Of a stretch of DNA of 64,000 nucleotides, positions 7,796-16,488 are shown in pieces. The stretch is from Rothia nasimurium. GTDB taxonomy: Bacteria > Actinomycetota > Actinomycetes > Actinomycetales > Micrococcaceae. The notes below the pieces were generated by a model. It was not told the origin of the DNA. It made no database searches and was given only the letters and a program-made list of their open reading frames with translations. The stretch covers positions 51,035 through 115,034 of the forward strand of contig NZ_SPQC01000002.1 of NCBI RefSeq assembly GCF_004569295.1. Reading direction: 5' to 3'. Both the position numbers and the translations under genes were made by a program. Position 1 is the first letter of the stretch. Each line of letters begins with the position of its first letter.

Positions 7796-9274
7796 ATGAC
7801 TGAAAACAATACTGCTCGTAAGGCACAAATTGGTGTAACCGGCCTGGCTGTCATGGGTGCAAACCTGGCCCGCAACCTGGCCCGCAACGGCTACACCGTA
7901 GCCCTGCACAACCGCTCCGTTGAAAAAACCGATGCCCTGCTCGAAGCCCACGGCGATGAAGGCGACTTCATCCGCACCGAGACCCTGCAGGAACTGGTTG
8001 ACTCTCTTGAAGCTCCCCGCCGCATCCTGATTATGGTGAAGGCCGGTGGCCCCGTCGATGCCGTCATTGAGCAGCTCGAACCCCTGCTCGATGAAGGTGA
8101 CGTCATCATCGACGGCGGTAACTCCCACTTCCCTGACACCATCCGCCGCGAGCGTGCCCTGGCCGAAAAGGGCCTGCACTTCGTCGGTATCGGTGTCTCC
8201 GGTGGTGAAGAAGGCGCCCTCAACGGTCCCTCCATCATGCCCGGTGGCTCCGCTAAGTCCTACGAATCCCTCGGCCCTCTGCTCGAAAAAATCTCCGCTA
8301 AGGCCCCCAACGGCGACCCCTGCTGTGCCTGGATCTCAACCGACGGTGCTGGCCACTTCGTCAAGATGGTCCACAACGGCATCGAGTACGCTGACATGCA
8401 GGTTATCGGCGAAGCCTACGACCTGCTCCGCACCGTTGCAGGTCTAGAACCCGCTGCCCAGGCAGAAATCTTCAAGCAGTGGAACACCACCGACCTCAAC
8501 TCCTACCTCATCGAAATCACCGCTGAGATTCTGGCCCAGGTCGATGCTAAGACCGGCAAGCCCCTGGTCGACGTTATCGTCGATGAGGCCGGCCAGAAGG
8601 GCACCGGCCGCTGGACCGTCCAGGCCGCTCTTGACCTGGGCGCCCCCGTCTCCGGTATTGCAGAGTCAGTATTTGCCCGTGCCCTGTCTTCTAGCAACTC
8701 TGATGCCCGCAAGCAGGCCCAGGAAGAGCTACCCGCAGGCCTGATTGCGACCACCGCCGTTGCTAACGGCGACGAAGAGTTTATTGAGGATGTCCGCAAG
8801 GCCCTGTTTGCCTCCAAGCTGGTTTCCTACGCCCAGGGTCTCGACATGCTGGCTAAAGCCGGCGATGAGTACGGCTGGGACCTCAAGCTCGACGTCATTG
8901 CCGGTCTCTGGCGTGCAGGCTGCATCATCCGTGCAGAACTACTGGGTGAAATCATGAACGCCTACAAGGACGAGACCCCCGCCAACATGCTGCTGGCCCC
9001 CGGCTTCAAGAAGCTCATGGAAGAACTCGTTCCCTCCTGGCGTCGCGTGGTTGCTAAGGCAACCGCCGAGGGCGTGCCCGTCCCTGTCTTCGCGTCCTCC
9101 CTGAGCTACTACGACGGTCTGCGCCGCAAGCGCCTACCCGCTGCCCTGATTCAGGGGCAGCGTGACTTCTTCGGCGCTCACACCTACGGCCGAATCGATT
9201 CTGAGGGCATGTGGCACACCGAGTGGAGCGGCGACCGCAGCGAAATCAACGCTGAACACTCCCACACCCACTAG
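7796..9274 (+). CDS. gnd: 6-phosphogluconate dehydrogenase, decarboxylating
   Basis: Oxidises 6-phosphogluconate to ribulose 5-phosphate, giving NADPH and CO2 in the pentose phosphate pathway. 492 residues, the normal long-form length. The N-terminal Rossmann motif GLAVMGANLARNLARNG, the NR in LHNRS (NADP type), the substrate region GVSGGEEGALNGPSIMPGG, catalytic Lys in FVKMVHNGIEY and C-terminal RDFFGAHTYGR are all present. A TAGTCT box lies 6 bases before ATG 7796 with no Shine-Dalgarno site, so the transcript is probably leaderless. A strong hairpin follows the gene. Confidence 0.97.
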   Translation: MTENNTARKAQIGVTGLAVMGANLARNLARNGYTVALHNRSVEKTDALLEAHGDEGDFIRTETLQELVDSLEAPRRILIMVKAGGPVDAVIEQLEPLLDEGDVIIDGGNSHFPDTIRRERALAEKGLHFVGIGVSGGEEGALNGPSIMPGGSAKSYESLGPLLEKISAKAPNGDPCCAWISTDGAGHFVKMVHNGIEYADMQVIGEAYDLLRTVAGLEPAAQAEIFKQWNTTDLNSYLIEITAEILAQVDAKTGKPLVDVIVDEAGQKGTGRWTVQAALDLGAPVSGIAESVFARALSSSNSDARKQAQEELPAGLIATTAVANGDEEFIEDVRKALFASKLVSYAQGLDMLAKAGDEYGWDLKLDVIAGLWRAGCIIRAELLGEIMNAYKDETPANMLLAPGFKKLMEELVPSWRRVVAKATAEGVPVPVFASSLSYYDGLRRKRLPAALIQGQRDFFGAHTYGRIDSEGMWHTEWSGDRSEINAEHSHTH

Positions 9275-9290
9275 GCCCTACGCCTAGCAT

Positions 9291-9343
9291 CGATATAAAT
9301 CTGTGCCCTGACGCTTCGTCGCTCAGGGCACAGATTTATATCG
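9291..9343 (+). terminator. Long perfect inverted repeat after gnd
   Basis: 21-bp perfect arms (9291-9311 and 9323-9343) around an 11-base loop CGCTTCGTCGC. The right arm ends in ATTTATA, a weak T-rich tail. Likely the gnd terminator. Confidence 0.75.
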
Positions 9344-9366
9344 CATCAAAGAGATGAAGGAATGAG

Positions 9367-10224
9367 ATGTCGTTACGTTCAAAGATGAAGAAAGTACTCA
9401 TCGGAGATCAGGGGAATAAACTTACTACATTCGGTTATGGCCTGGTTGTAGGCACTATCGTAAAGTATTACAGCCTCACTGCCCGCTACGCTCTTCGTAA
9501 AGAGACTCCCATCAGCTCGGATTTTAACGAGAACGTGACCTTTGCGGTAAAGACTTTCTTACGCCCTAAAACCATGAACCGTTGCCTTTCCGGCATTCGA
9601 CAGACAACGTTTACCGGGCGCGTAGTTGTAGCTGATGATTCTGAAAAGCACTGGTCAACTAGGGACTCCGCGGTTCAGGTCGTAAAGCTGCCCTTTAACG
9701 TGGGCATTTCACGAGGCCGAAATGCGGCTCTAGAGCAGGTAAACACCAAATATGTTCTATTTACCGATGACGATACTGTCCATACTCGTGCGAGCAATTG
9801 GCAGAAAGCCTATGAGTATTTAGAAGCCCACCCTGATGTGGATGCAGTCGCCTGTACCCTGATTGAGGTTCCCACCTTCCGCACCCATATCTACGGTTCA
9901 AAAGCGGATACCCTGTACGCTAAATCAGCTGACCCCGTATACGAACCCGGGCAGCTGGTTCACGGGCTTCCTTTCCGGCTAATGACCTCCAATGACTTCT
10001 TAGCGCGCACTGAGTCAATTCGTTCTATTGGGGGCTGGGACGACAATCTTAGGCTTAACGAACACAGAGATTTTTTCTCTCGTGCCAGTGGAAAGCTCGT
10101 ATTCGTTCAGGACCCCGAAGTCTTTGCTTTCCACGCGCGTACCCCCTGGAATAAGAAATACCAGAAGTATCGTCACGATAACGTTGTATCTCGAAGTTTA
10201 ATCACCCAAAAATGGGGAGAATAA
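9367..10224 (+). CDS. Glycosyltransferase, GT-A fold
   Basis: 285 residues. The donor-sugar and metal region is seen in VLFTDDDTVHT (DxD-type motif), preceded by LPFNVGISRGRNAAL and VVVADDSEKHW, the usual order of a GT-A glycosyltransferase. The GRNAAL...TKYVLFTDDD pattern recalls the beta-1,4-GalNAc-transferase group as well as family 2; I cannot decide which, and the acceptor is unknown. No membrane anchor is evident. AAGGA lies 5 bases before ATG 9367. Its codons are clearly more AT-rich than those of gnd or cysE, which suggests acquisition by transfer or a variable surface-glycan function (inference). Confidence 0.75.
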   Translation: MSLRSKMKKVLIGDQGNKLTTFGYGLVVGTIVKYYSLTARYALRKETPISSDFNENVTFAVKTFLRPKTMNRCLSGIRQTTFTGRVVVADDSEKHWSTRDSAVQVVKLPFNVGISRGRNAALEQVNTKYVLFTDDDTVHTRASNWQKAYEYLEAHPDVDAVACTLIEVPTFRTHIYGSKADTLYAKSADPVYEPGQLVHGLPFRLMTSNDFLARTESIRSIGGWDDNLRLNEHRDFFSRASGKLVFVQDPEVFAFHARTPWNKKYQKYRHDNVVSRSLITQKWGE

Positions 10225-10256
10225 AAAATCCCAGCCTGCATGGCTGGGATTTTTTA
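10225..10256. terminator. Bidirectional terminator between the glycosyltransferase gene and cysE
   Basis: AAAATCCCAGCC / GGCTGGGATTTT with loop TGCAT, then TTTTATTAG on the plus strand; the leading A-run gives a T-run for the minus strand. It fills the space between convergent genes. Confidence 0.9.
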
Positions 10257-10841
10257 TTAGATCCACATGGTCGGATCCACGTACTCGACGGCGTCGACCA
10301 GGGGTTTTTTGTTTTCGGGGGTGCGCGGACGCGAGCGGGCGGGAATGCCGGTAATGATGGAGTCCTCGGGGTGATCGTGTACGACCACCGAGTTACCGCC
10401 GATAGCTGAGTCAGCACCGATAAGCACCGGGCCTAGGACCTTGGCACCGGCACCGATGGTCACGCGGTCACCGATGGTGGGGTGGCGCTTACCCTTCTCA
10501 AGGGAGCGTCCGCCCAGAGTCACCCCGTGGTAAATCATGACATCGTTACCGATTTCGGTGGTTTCACCGATCACCACGCCCATGCCGTGGTCAATGAAGA
10601 AGCGGCGGCCAATGGTGGCACCGGGGTGAATCTCAACCCCCGTCATGAAGCGGGCAAACTGGCTGAGGGTACGGGCCAACGTGCGAGTAGAGTCCTTCTG
10701 CCATAGTTTATGGGCTAGCCTATGAGCCCAGATGGCGTGCATACCGGAGTAATTGATCATGATTTCCACATCGCCGCGGGCTGCGGGGTCGTGTGCTTTG
10801 ACGGTGTCTAAGTCTTCACGCAGACGCGCTCGGAAACTCAT
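10257..10841 (-). CDS. cysE: Serine O-acetyltransferase
   Basis: Makes O-acetylserine from serine and acetyl-CoA, the first step of cysteine synthesis. 194 residues from ATG 10841, chosen because GAGGAGAAGC stands just before it (a TTG at 10853 would place the start inside that site). The left-handed beta-helix hexapeptide region is clear: [59 protein letters not shown]. It is the short EpsC/CysE form found in Gram-positives. It lies 203 bases downstream of cysK on the same strand; feedback control by cysteine is known for the family. Confidence 0.96.
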   Translation of the reverse strand: MSFRARLREDLDTVKAHDPAARGDVEIMINYSGMHAIWAHRLAHKLWQKDSTRTLARTLSQFARFMTGVEIHPGATIGRRFFIDHGMGVVIGETTEIGNDVMIYHGVTLGGRSLEKGKRHPTIGDRVTIGAGAKVLGPVLIGADSAIGGNSVVVHDHPEDSIITGIPARSRPRTPENKKPLVDAVEYVDPTMWI

Positions 10842-10991
10842 GCTTCTCCTCAAAATCTAGGCAGGGGAGCGCGGCGGGCGCTCTTGCTGAACTCTACAAC
10901 AGTCACGGCTAGAACGATATTCCGTCTCACCCAAAATATTTACGTCAAGCCGGGGCAGGCGTCCGCGCGGGCTACATTACGTAGACGCGCA

Positions 10992-11020
10992 GGCACCCCG
11001 CTGCCAACCAGCGGGGTGCC
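10992..11020 (-). terminator. GC-rich hairpin after cysK
   Basis: 12-bp perfect stem GGCACCCCGCTG / CAGCGGGGTGCC with a 5-base loop, 25 bases past cysK. It lacks a T-run, as is common for actinobacterial terminators. Confidence 0.6.
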
Positions 11021-11044
11021 AGAGATTATCACAGGGCTGAATAT

Positions 11045-11980
11045 TTAGCCGCGGATATCTTCGTAAAGCAGGGTGGAGATGTAGCGCTCACCGAAGTCGG
11101 GAACAACAGCGACAATCAGCTTGCCGGCGTTCTCGCTCTTCTTCGCCTCTTCCAGGGCGGCCCAGACGGCAGCGCCGGAGGAGATACCGCCCAGGATGCC
11201 CTCTTCGGTGCCCAGCTTACGGGCGGTAGCAACAGCGTCGTCAATAGCAACGTCGGTGACGGCATCGTAGATGTCGCGGTTGAGGGTATCGGGCACGAAG
11301 TTAGCGCCCAGGCCCTGAATCTTGTGGGGGCCAGCCTTACCCTCGGTCAGCAGGGGGGAGTCCTTGGGCTCGACCGCAACAACCTTGATGTTAGAGTTCT
11401 GCTCCTTGAGGTACTTGCCGGTACCAGAGACGGTACCGCCGGTGCCAACACCAGCAACGAAGATATCAATCTTGCCTTCGGTTGCTTCCCAGACCTCGGG
11501 GCCGGTGGTGTTGTAGTGAATCTCGGGGTTAGCTTCGTTGGAGAACTGGGAGGCCAGGATAGCGTTCTCGGTGGAGGCAACGATTTCCTTGGCCTTCTCA
11601 ACGGCACCGCGCATACCCTCAGAACCAGGGGTCAGCACAATCTCAGCACCGTAGGCGCGCAGCATGACGCGACGCTCGTTGCTCATGGTTTCAGGCATGG
11701 TCAGAATGACCTTGTAGCCGCGGGCAGCACCCACCATAGCCAGGGCAATACCGGTGTTGCCTGAGGTGCCTTCAACGATGGTGCCGCCGGGCTTAAGGGC
11801 GCCGGACTTCTCAGCGGCGGCGATGATAGCCACACCGATGCGGTCCTTGACGGAGTTGGCGGGGTTGTAGAATTCCAGCTTGACTGCGACGTTGCCGGGC
11901 AGGTCAGCATCCAGACGGTTGAGGCGGACAATGGGAGTGCGGCCGACAACTTCGGTGATATTGTTGTACATCTTTGACAC
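11045..11980 (-). CDS. cysK: Cysteine synthase A (O-acetylserine sulfhydrylase)
   Basis: PLP enzyme that replaces the acetyl group of O-acetylserine with sulfide to give cysteine; partner of CysE. 311 residues. The Schiff-base Lys is in [11 protein letters not shown], the substrate loop is [10 protein letters not shown], the phosphate loop [14 protein letters not shown], and [11 protein letters not shown] lies near the C-terminus, all typical of CysK. The C-terminus ends in DIRG. GAAAGGTG lies upstream of ATG 11980. cysE is downstream on the same strand but the hairpin between them suggests separate transcripts. Confidence 0.97.
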   Translation of the reverse strand: MSKMYNNITEVVGRTPIVRLNRLDADLPGNVAVKLEFYNPANSVKDRIGVAIIAAAEKSGALKPGGTIVEGTSGNTGIALAMVGAARGYKVILTMPETMSNERRVMLRAYGAEIVLTPGSEGMRGAVEKAKEIVASTENAILASQFSNEANPEIHYNTTGPEVWEATEGKIDIFVAGVGTGGTVSGTGKYLKEQNSNIKVVAVEPKDSPLLTEGKAGPHKIQGLGANFVPDTLNRDIYDAVTDVAIDDAVATARKLGTEEGILGGISSGAAVWAALEEAKKSENAGKLIVAVVPDFGERYISTLLYEDIRG

Positions 11981-12047
11981 GAGTGCACCTTTCAGGTGGA
12001 AGCGATGAATGGTTCGCCCTCTAGTTTACGAAACAAAGGGGGAGGGC

Positions 12048-12572
12048 TTAACTTCTAAGAAACCTGGCGTAATGTTGCCTAGCCTTAGCCAGCTTGGGGT
12101 TGATGACGGCCATGCAGTACCCCTGGTAGGGGTTAAGGGCGTAGTAGTTCTGGTGGTACTCCTCCGCCTCATAGAAGGTGCCCAGGGGTTCTAGCACCGT
12201 CACGATGGGCTGGTCCCACAGCTGAGAGGCCCGCTGAATGGCTGCCTCGAAGAGGGCTTTTTGCTCCTCGTTCTCATAGTAGAGGGCAGAGCGGTACTGG
12301 GGGCCGGCGTCCGCCCCCTGCCTGTCCCAGCTGGTGGGGTCGTGCGAGGTGAAGAAGATATCGAGCACGGTTTCGGCGGGAATGACGGTCTCGTCAAACT
12401 CCACTTTGACTACCTCGACATGACCGGTGGTACCCGAACACACCTCGCGGTAGGTGGGGTTCTCAAGGTGCCCACCGGTGTAGCCGCTGATACTGGCGGT
12501 AATTCCTTCAAACTGACGATATACGGCGTCGATGCACCAGAAGCACCCGCCGCCTACAACAAAACTTTGCAT
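12048..12572 (-). CDS. msrA: Peptide-methionine (S)-S-oxide reductase
   Basis: Repairs oxidised methionine in proteins and free methionine sulfoxide. 174 residues from ATG 12572 ([20 protein letters not shown]); the catalytic Cys is in GGGCFWC, the variant with a second Cys in place of the common Gly. The substrate His/Asp/Tyr segments [11 protein letters not shown] and [17 protein letters not shown], with a resolving Cys, are present. A longer frame to 12839 only adds residues overlapping the divergent gene and is not used. No clear ribosome site; the start region overlaps the promoter of the divergent Nif3-like gene. Confidence 0.93.
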   Translation of the reverse strand: MQSFVVGGGCFWCIDAVYRQFEGITASISGYTGGHLENPTYREVCSGTTGHVEVVKVEFDETVIPAETVLDIFFTSHDPTSWDRQGADAGPQYRSALYYENEEQKALFEAAIQRASQLWDQPIVTVLEPLGTFYEAEEYHQNYYALNPYQGYCMAVINPKLAKARQHYARFLRS

Positions 12573-12636
12573 ACTTCGGGTAACCGTAGGTTCCCCGGTC
12601 TTATTCCCGGCCCGGGGCTCGTGACACAATAGGGGC

Positions 12637-13533
12637 ATGACTGAACTTTCAACCCCCACCCTGAACGATGTAACCCGGGCCTTCCACGACATTTTCCCGC
12701 CCTCTCTTGCCGAGAAATGGGACGCCGCTGGTCTGGTGATCGGGCGAGCCGATGCCCCCGTCACCACCGTCGGTTTTGCTGTGGACGCCACCGTGGCAAC
12801 CGCCCGCGAGGCCGCAGAAAAAGGTGCGGGCCTGCTCATTACCCACCACCCCCTGCTGCTGCGCGGGGCGTCCTTCCTGCCCGATACCGACTATAAGGGC
12901 GAAATCGTGCACACCCTCATTGAGGCTGGTTGCGGCCTGCTAGGTGCCCACACCAACGTGGACTCGGCCCCGCACGGCACCAACGAGGTCTTCATGAGCA
13001 AGCTGGGCATCACAGACACCGAGATTCTGGCCGCGGAAGAGACCGTACAGATTGAGGGTGCGGACGTTCGCGTCGGCATCGGGCGCGTTGGCAGTCTACC
13101 TGCTCCCGTCAGCCTCAAGGAACTGGCGGAAAAAATTGCTGACTTCCTGCCGGCAACCGCCGGCGGTCTGCGTATCGCAGGCCGGCCCGATCAGAAGGTT
13201 CAAAAAATTGCCCTCTGCACCGGGGCAGGCGATTCCCTCTTTGGCGACGCCCGCGGATCGGGGGCGGACGTCTACATCACCGCCGACCTGCGCCACCACC
13301 CGGCCTCAGAAGCTCGTGAGCAGGCCCTCATCAGCGGCGAAACTCCGGCCCTCATTGACTGCTCCCACTACGCCAGCGAATGGCTCTGGATGGACGGAGC
13401 CGCCCGCCTTATCACCAAAAAACTGGAGGAGCGGGGCTTTACTATCGACACCTACGTCTCGACTCTCAACACCGATCCCTGGGACTTCACCGTCTCCACC
13501 GGGCAGGTAACGGGCTCAGCCTCTACCCGCTAG
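12637..13533 (+). CDS. Nif3-like dinuclear metal centre protein (DUF34)
   Basis: 298 residues of the YbgI/YqfO/Nif3 family, which forms ring-shaped hexamers and binds two metal ions; often named GTP cyclohydrolase I type 2, though that activity is not well supported for most members. Metal-binding His residues are seen in LLITHHPLLLRG and, near the C-terminus, in LIDCSHYASEW; GAHTNVDSAPHGTN is another family signature. CACAAT lies 6 bases before ATG 12637 and there is no ribosome site, pointing to a leaderless mRNA. It is divergent from msrA. Confidence 0.9.
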   Translation: MTELSTPTLNDVTRAFHDIFPPSLAEKWDAAGLVIGRADAPVTTVGFAVDATVATAREAAEKGAGLLITHHPLLLRGASFLPDTDYKGEIVHTLIEAGCGLLGAHTNVDSAPHGTNEVFMSKLGITDTEILAAEETVQIEGADVRVGIGRVGSLPAPVSLKELAEKIADFLPATAGGLRIAGRPDQKVQKIALCTGAGDSLFGDARGSGADVYITADLRHHPASEAREQALISGETPALIDCSHYASEWLWMDGAARLITKKLEERGFTIDTYVSTLNTDPWDFTVSTGQVTGSASTR

Positions 13534-13538
13534 GTGCC

Positions 13539-14306
13539 CTACTCCCTCACCAGAAGAGTCAGGGTACCCGGCTTCTTCTCGGTGGGGGAGAGCAGCTCCA
13601 CCTCAAAACCGGGGGCAAGCGCCTCGGCCAGCTCACCGGCGTCCTCAATCTCGGTCAGGTTTTCCTGCACCAGGTAGCGGCCCAGAAGGCCCCGGTAGTG
13701 CTTGGCCATATGCGAGATCACCTTGCGGCTACCATCAGCTGCCACTCTCTCCACCCGAACCAGCAGATGGTGCTGCGGAGCGGGCGTCCACGCCTTCGCG
13801 TAAGCAGCAGAGCGGCCATCCACCACCAGCTGATCCCCGGCCAACTCATTCAAGGGGCGTTTGAGCTCGCCCTTCCAAAACTTAGCCAGATCCCCAATCT
13901 CACCCAGCTTCGTGCCCATCGACAGCCGGTAGGCCGGAATCATATCGGTAAGACCCACCGCGCCCCAGGCCGCAGATATCACCACAACAGCCCTATCAGC
14001 CCGCTTTCGCGCGTCCGCCCTCAAAGAGCCGTACCCAAAAGCCTCAAACAAAACCCCCGAATACACCTCGGCCGCAGGCGCCGCAGGCTCCGACCACAAC
14101 CGAGTATTCCGCTCAACCTCAGCCAGCAAGGACGGGCCCACCTTCAACAGCTGCCCCGCATCGGGCAAACCGCTCACCCGCACCAACTCATCCACCACAG
14201 CCTCACGAGCCCCCGTCAACTCAGGAGCCAACAAGTCACCCAACTCAACCCCGGAGCCAGATGTGGCAGGAGTCTTACCCTCAGACGGCGGAAACAAAAT
14301 CAACAT
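13539..14306 (-). CDS. yaaA: Peroxide stress protein YaaA (DUF328)
   Basis: 255 residues from ATG 14306 (MLILFPPSEGKT), the standard YaaA opening. Family members lower free iron and DNA damage during peroxide stress. Further family segments are WGAVGLTDMIPAYRLSM and KVISHMAKHYRGLLGRYLV. A longer frame to 14471 would run into the RNase P RNA gene and is rejected. TACACT lies 7 bases before the ATG, as TACACTGGTGGGTATG, nearly the same as the start of the globin gene at 24495, so the mRNA is probably leaderless. The promoter is back to back with that of rnpB. Confidence 0.93.
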   Translation of the reverse strand: MLILFPPSEGKTPATSGSGVELGDLLAPELTGAREAVVDELVRVSGLPDAGQLLKVGPSLLAEVERNTRLWSEPAAPAAEVYSGVLFEAFGYGSLRADARKRADRAVVVISAAWGAVGLTDMIPAYRLSMGTKLGEIGDLAKFWKGELKRPLNELAGDQLVVDGRSAAYAKAWTPAPQHHLLVRVERVAADGSRKVISHMAKHYRGLLGRYLVQENLTEIEDAGELAEALAPGFEVELLSPTEKKPGTLTLLVRE

Positions 14307-14334
14307 ACCCACCAGTGTAGTAAAGTAGAACCCC

Positions 14335-14697
14335 AGAACGGGACGCCCAGGCAATCGCGCAGCGCACAAACGCTTCGAGGAAAGTCCGGGCTCCACAGCA
14401 CAGGGTGGTCGATAACGTCGACTCAGGGTAACCTGCAGGCCAGTGCCACAGAAAACAAACCGCCCCACCACGGGGTAAGGGTGAAAAGGTGAGGTAAAAG
14501 CTCACCAGTACCGCAGGCGACTGCGGTAGCTCGGTAAACCCCACCCGGAGCAAGGCCAAACAGGGCGCGCTAGTAACCAGTGCGGTGAAGCGCCCGGGTA
14601 GGCTGCTTGAGCCCGCCGGCAACGACGGGTCTAGATGGATGATTGCCGCCTGCCCTCGGGTAGGTACAGAACCCGGCTTATCGGGCGTCCCGTTCTT
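14335..14697 (+). ncRNA. rnpB: RNase P RNA, bacterial type A
   Basis: Catalytic RNA that removes 5' leaders from tRNA precursors. The P1 helix is formed by 14335-14348 (AGAACGGGACGCCC) and 14683-14696 (GGGCGTCCCGTTCT). The universally conserved GAGGAAAGTCCGGGCTCC (14377 on) and ACAGAACCCGGCTTA (14666 on) are present, as is AAGGGTGAAAAGGTG in between. TTTTA follows P1. TAAAGT at 14321-14326 is a likely -10 box, overlapping the divergent yaaA promoter region. Confidence 0.97.
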
Positions 14698-14824
14698 TTA
14701 GTTTTATGCGGCGCACGCCGGGTTCTGCGGTTCGCTGGCGCTTACCGATTCAGCGCATTTTTTGATTCCTCGCTTGCTCGGAAAAATGCGCTTCATCCCA
14801 GGCTTATCGGGCGTCCCGTTCTTT
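14675..14824. repeat. Direct repeat duplicating the 3' end of rnpB
   Basis: 24 identical bases, beginning GGCTTATCGGGCGTCCCG, occur at 14675-14698 (the true rnpB end) and at 14801-14824 (next to the def stop), 126 bases apart. The interval holds an 11-bp inverted repeat AGCGCATTTTT / AAAAATGCGCT and GCCGGGTTCTG (14717-14727), the complement of CAGAACCCGGC inside rnpB (14667-14677). No gene is visible between the copies. The layout resembles attachment-site duplication or a decayed insert, but this is inference. Confidence 0.7.
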
Positions 14825-15401
14825 ACTCCCCGTGACCAAAGGGGTCGGGGTCGACACCCGGCATCCAGGTGTTACCTTCGGCAGTCCAGCTCTCAGCCTT
14901 CACAACCTTCTTGTACTTCTTGCTGTACTTGGCGTTCAGCCGATTCACGTAGAGCTTGCCGTCCAAGTGGTCAGTTTCGTGCTGCATGACGCGGGCAAAC
15001 CAGCCGGTCGCCTCAAACTTCAGCGGATTACCCTCACCGTCGAACCCGTTGACCGTGACCCAGTCAGCGCGTTTGAGCGGGAAAGAATAGCCGGGGAAGG
15101 ACAGGCAGCCCTCAACCTCATCGTAGGGGTCGGGGTCAGCTGTTGAAATCTTGCCCAGAGTCAGCACGGGGTTAACCACTACGCCCAGCGGGGGCACACC
15201 GTCCTCATTCTCAAACTTATAGGTAAAAAGACGCAGGCCCACACCCACCTGGGGGGCTGCCAGGCCCACACCGTTCGAGACCTCCTGAGTCTCGTACATA
15301 TCGTCGATAAGCTTGCGCAGCTCATCATCAAAGGACGTTACCGGAGCAGCCGGGCGGTGCAGAGCCGGGTTACCGTGAATAACAATGGGCAAAACAGTCA
15401 T
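14823..15401 (-). CDS. def: Peptide deformylase
   Basis: Metalloenzyme that removes the formyl group from new proteins. 192 residues from ATG 15401 (MTVLPIVIHGNPALHRPA), with GAGAGG 8 bases upstream. All three family motifs are present: GVGLAAPQVG, EGCLSFPG (metal Cys) and QHETDHLDG (metal His residues and catalytic Glu). A longer frame to 15515 runs through the upstream terminator and tRNA-His gene and is rejected. The last codon touches the second copy of the rnpB 3' repeat. Confidence 0.95.
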   Translation of the reverse strand: MTVLPIVIHGNPALHRPAAPVTSFDDELRKLIDDMYETQEVSNGVGLAAPQVGVGLRLFTYKFENEDGVPPLGVVVNPVLTLGKISTADPDPYDEVEGCLSFPGYSFPLKRADWVTVNGFDGEGNPLKFEATGWFARVMQHETDHLDGKLYVNRLNAKYSKKYKKVVKAESWTAEGNTWMPGVDPDPFGHGE

Positions 15402-15425
15402 GACATAACCTCTCACGCAGGGTAA

Positions 15426-15464
15426 ACAAAAAAGGGCCGCTACGATAAAAACCGTAGCGACCCT
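15426..15464 (-). terminator. Terminator after tRNA-His
   Basis: On the minus strand AAGGGTCGCTACG pairs with CGTAGCGGCCCTT (one mismatch region), followed by TTTTTTG. It separates tRNA-His from def. Confidence 0.85.
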
Positions 15465-15473
15465 TCTACTCGG

Positions 15474-15547
15474 GGTGATCGACGGGGGTTGAACCCGCGA
15501 CCTCCTGGACCACAACCAGGCGCTCTGCCAACTGAGCTACGACCACC
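15474..15547 (-). tRNA. tRNA-His (anticodon GTG)
   Basis: Cloverleaf with acceptor GTGGTCG/CGATCAC, anticodon stem CCTGG/CCAGG with loop TTGTGGT, and T-loop TTCAACC. The extra 5' G (G-1 at 15547) opposite discriminator C is encoded, the hallmark of tRNA-His. Confidence 0.96.
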
Positions 15548-15687
15548 ATGTCTACAAAAACTACCGTTTCTTTCACCGGCTTGTTTTGGCAACGGATACT
15601 AGCTTACACACAGTTTTGATTCCCCGCAAATCGAAAATGAGGTTATACAGAGTGACTGTGCTCACGAACTTTCGGGGCTGGGGTCGG

Positions 15688-15719
15688 GCGGACGCTGCCA
15701 GGCTGCGGGCGGCGTCCGC
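15688..15719 (-). terminator. GC-rich hairpin after orn built from inverted GCGGACGC words
   Basis: GCGGACGCTGCC (15688-15699) pairs with GGCGGCGTCCGC (15708-15719) over 12 bp with one wobble. No T-run. It lies 13 bases past the orn stop and is probably its terminator. The same 8-base word recurs through the window. Confidence 0.55.
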
Positions 15720-15732
15720 GCCTCCTGAACCC

Positions 15733-16359
15733 CTAGGCAGGATTAATCTGCTGGCGGGTTGCCGCGACCTCCTGGGCAACCTTCTGGGCAGCTGCGCTAT
15801 CGGGCCCAGGGGAGGGTACAAAAACCGTGCCGCGGTAGTAACGCAGCTCGTCGATGGAATCCTGGATATCGCCCAGTGCCCGGTGGTTGCCGGTCTTTGC
15901 CGGGGCGTTATAGGTGGCCTTCTCAAACCAGCGGCGGGAAAGCTCCTTGATGGTAGACACGTCAATCACGCGGTAGTGCAGGTAGTCCACGAGCTCAGGC
16001 ATATCGCGCACCAAAAAAGTCTTATCGGTGCCCACAGAATTACCACCCAGCACAGCCTTGCGCGGCTCAGGAACCCACTGCTTCACATAATCCAGTACCA
16101 GCTGCTGGGCCTCGGACATGGTGATGCCCTGGCCCAGGTCGTCCAGCAGGCCAGAGACCGTGTGCATGTTGCGCACAAAGTCATCCATCTGCTCAAGGGC
16201 CTCGGGCTCGGGCTTAATGACGACATCCACACCGTCACCCAAAATGTTGAGATCCCCGTCAGTCACCAGTGCGGCGACCTCGATTAGGGCGTCCTTCTTA
16301 AGAGAGAGGCCGGTCATCTCACAATCAATCCATACGATACGTTCATTTGAAATAGACAC
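15733..16359 (-). CDS. orn: Oligoribonuclease
   Basis: 3'-5' exoribonuclease that destroys 2-5 base RNA fragments, including pGpG from cyclic-di-GMP turnover. 208 residues of the DEDDh class: IVWIDCEMTGLSL holds the first Asp/Glu, followed by the second Asp region near VRNMHTVSGLLDD and HRALGDIQDSIDELRYYR with the late His and Asp. Start is GTG 16359 (MSISNERIVW); TAGATT lies 6 bases before it, so the message is probably leaderless. It is divergent from mptB, and the GC hairpin ends it. Confidence 0.96.
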   Translation of the reverse strand: MSISNERIVWIDCEMTGLSLKKDALIEVAALVTDGDLNILGDGVDVVIKPEPEALEQMDDFVRNMHTVSGLLDDLGQGITMSEAQQLVLDYVKQWVPEPRKAVLGGNSVGTDKTFLVRDMPELVDYLHYRVIDVSTIKELSRRWFEKATYNAPAKTGNHRALGDIQDSIDELRYYRGTVFVPSPGPDSAAAQKVAQEVAATRQQINPA

Positions 16360-16488
16360 AGAACCAATCTACCCCTTTTGAGCCCTAACCCACAGCAGAT
16401 TTTCAGAGAGCAGAGCGCCGCACACGCCCAGTGGGCTAGGGGCATCCGGGTAAAATCAGGTGTACTCTTCCGCTCGGCCAGGAGGACC

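Noticed and set aside
13380..14492. 370-codon plus-strand open frame across yaaA and rnpB
   Set aside because: Antisense to yaaA and reading through RNase P RNA; both have strong independent evidence.
15586..16287. 233-codon plus-strand open frame
   Set aside because: Antisense to orn, which has all DEDDh motifs.
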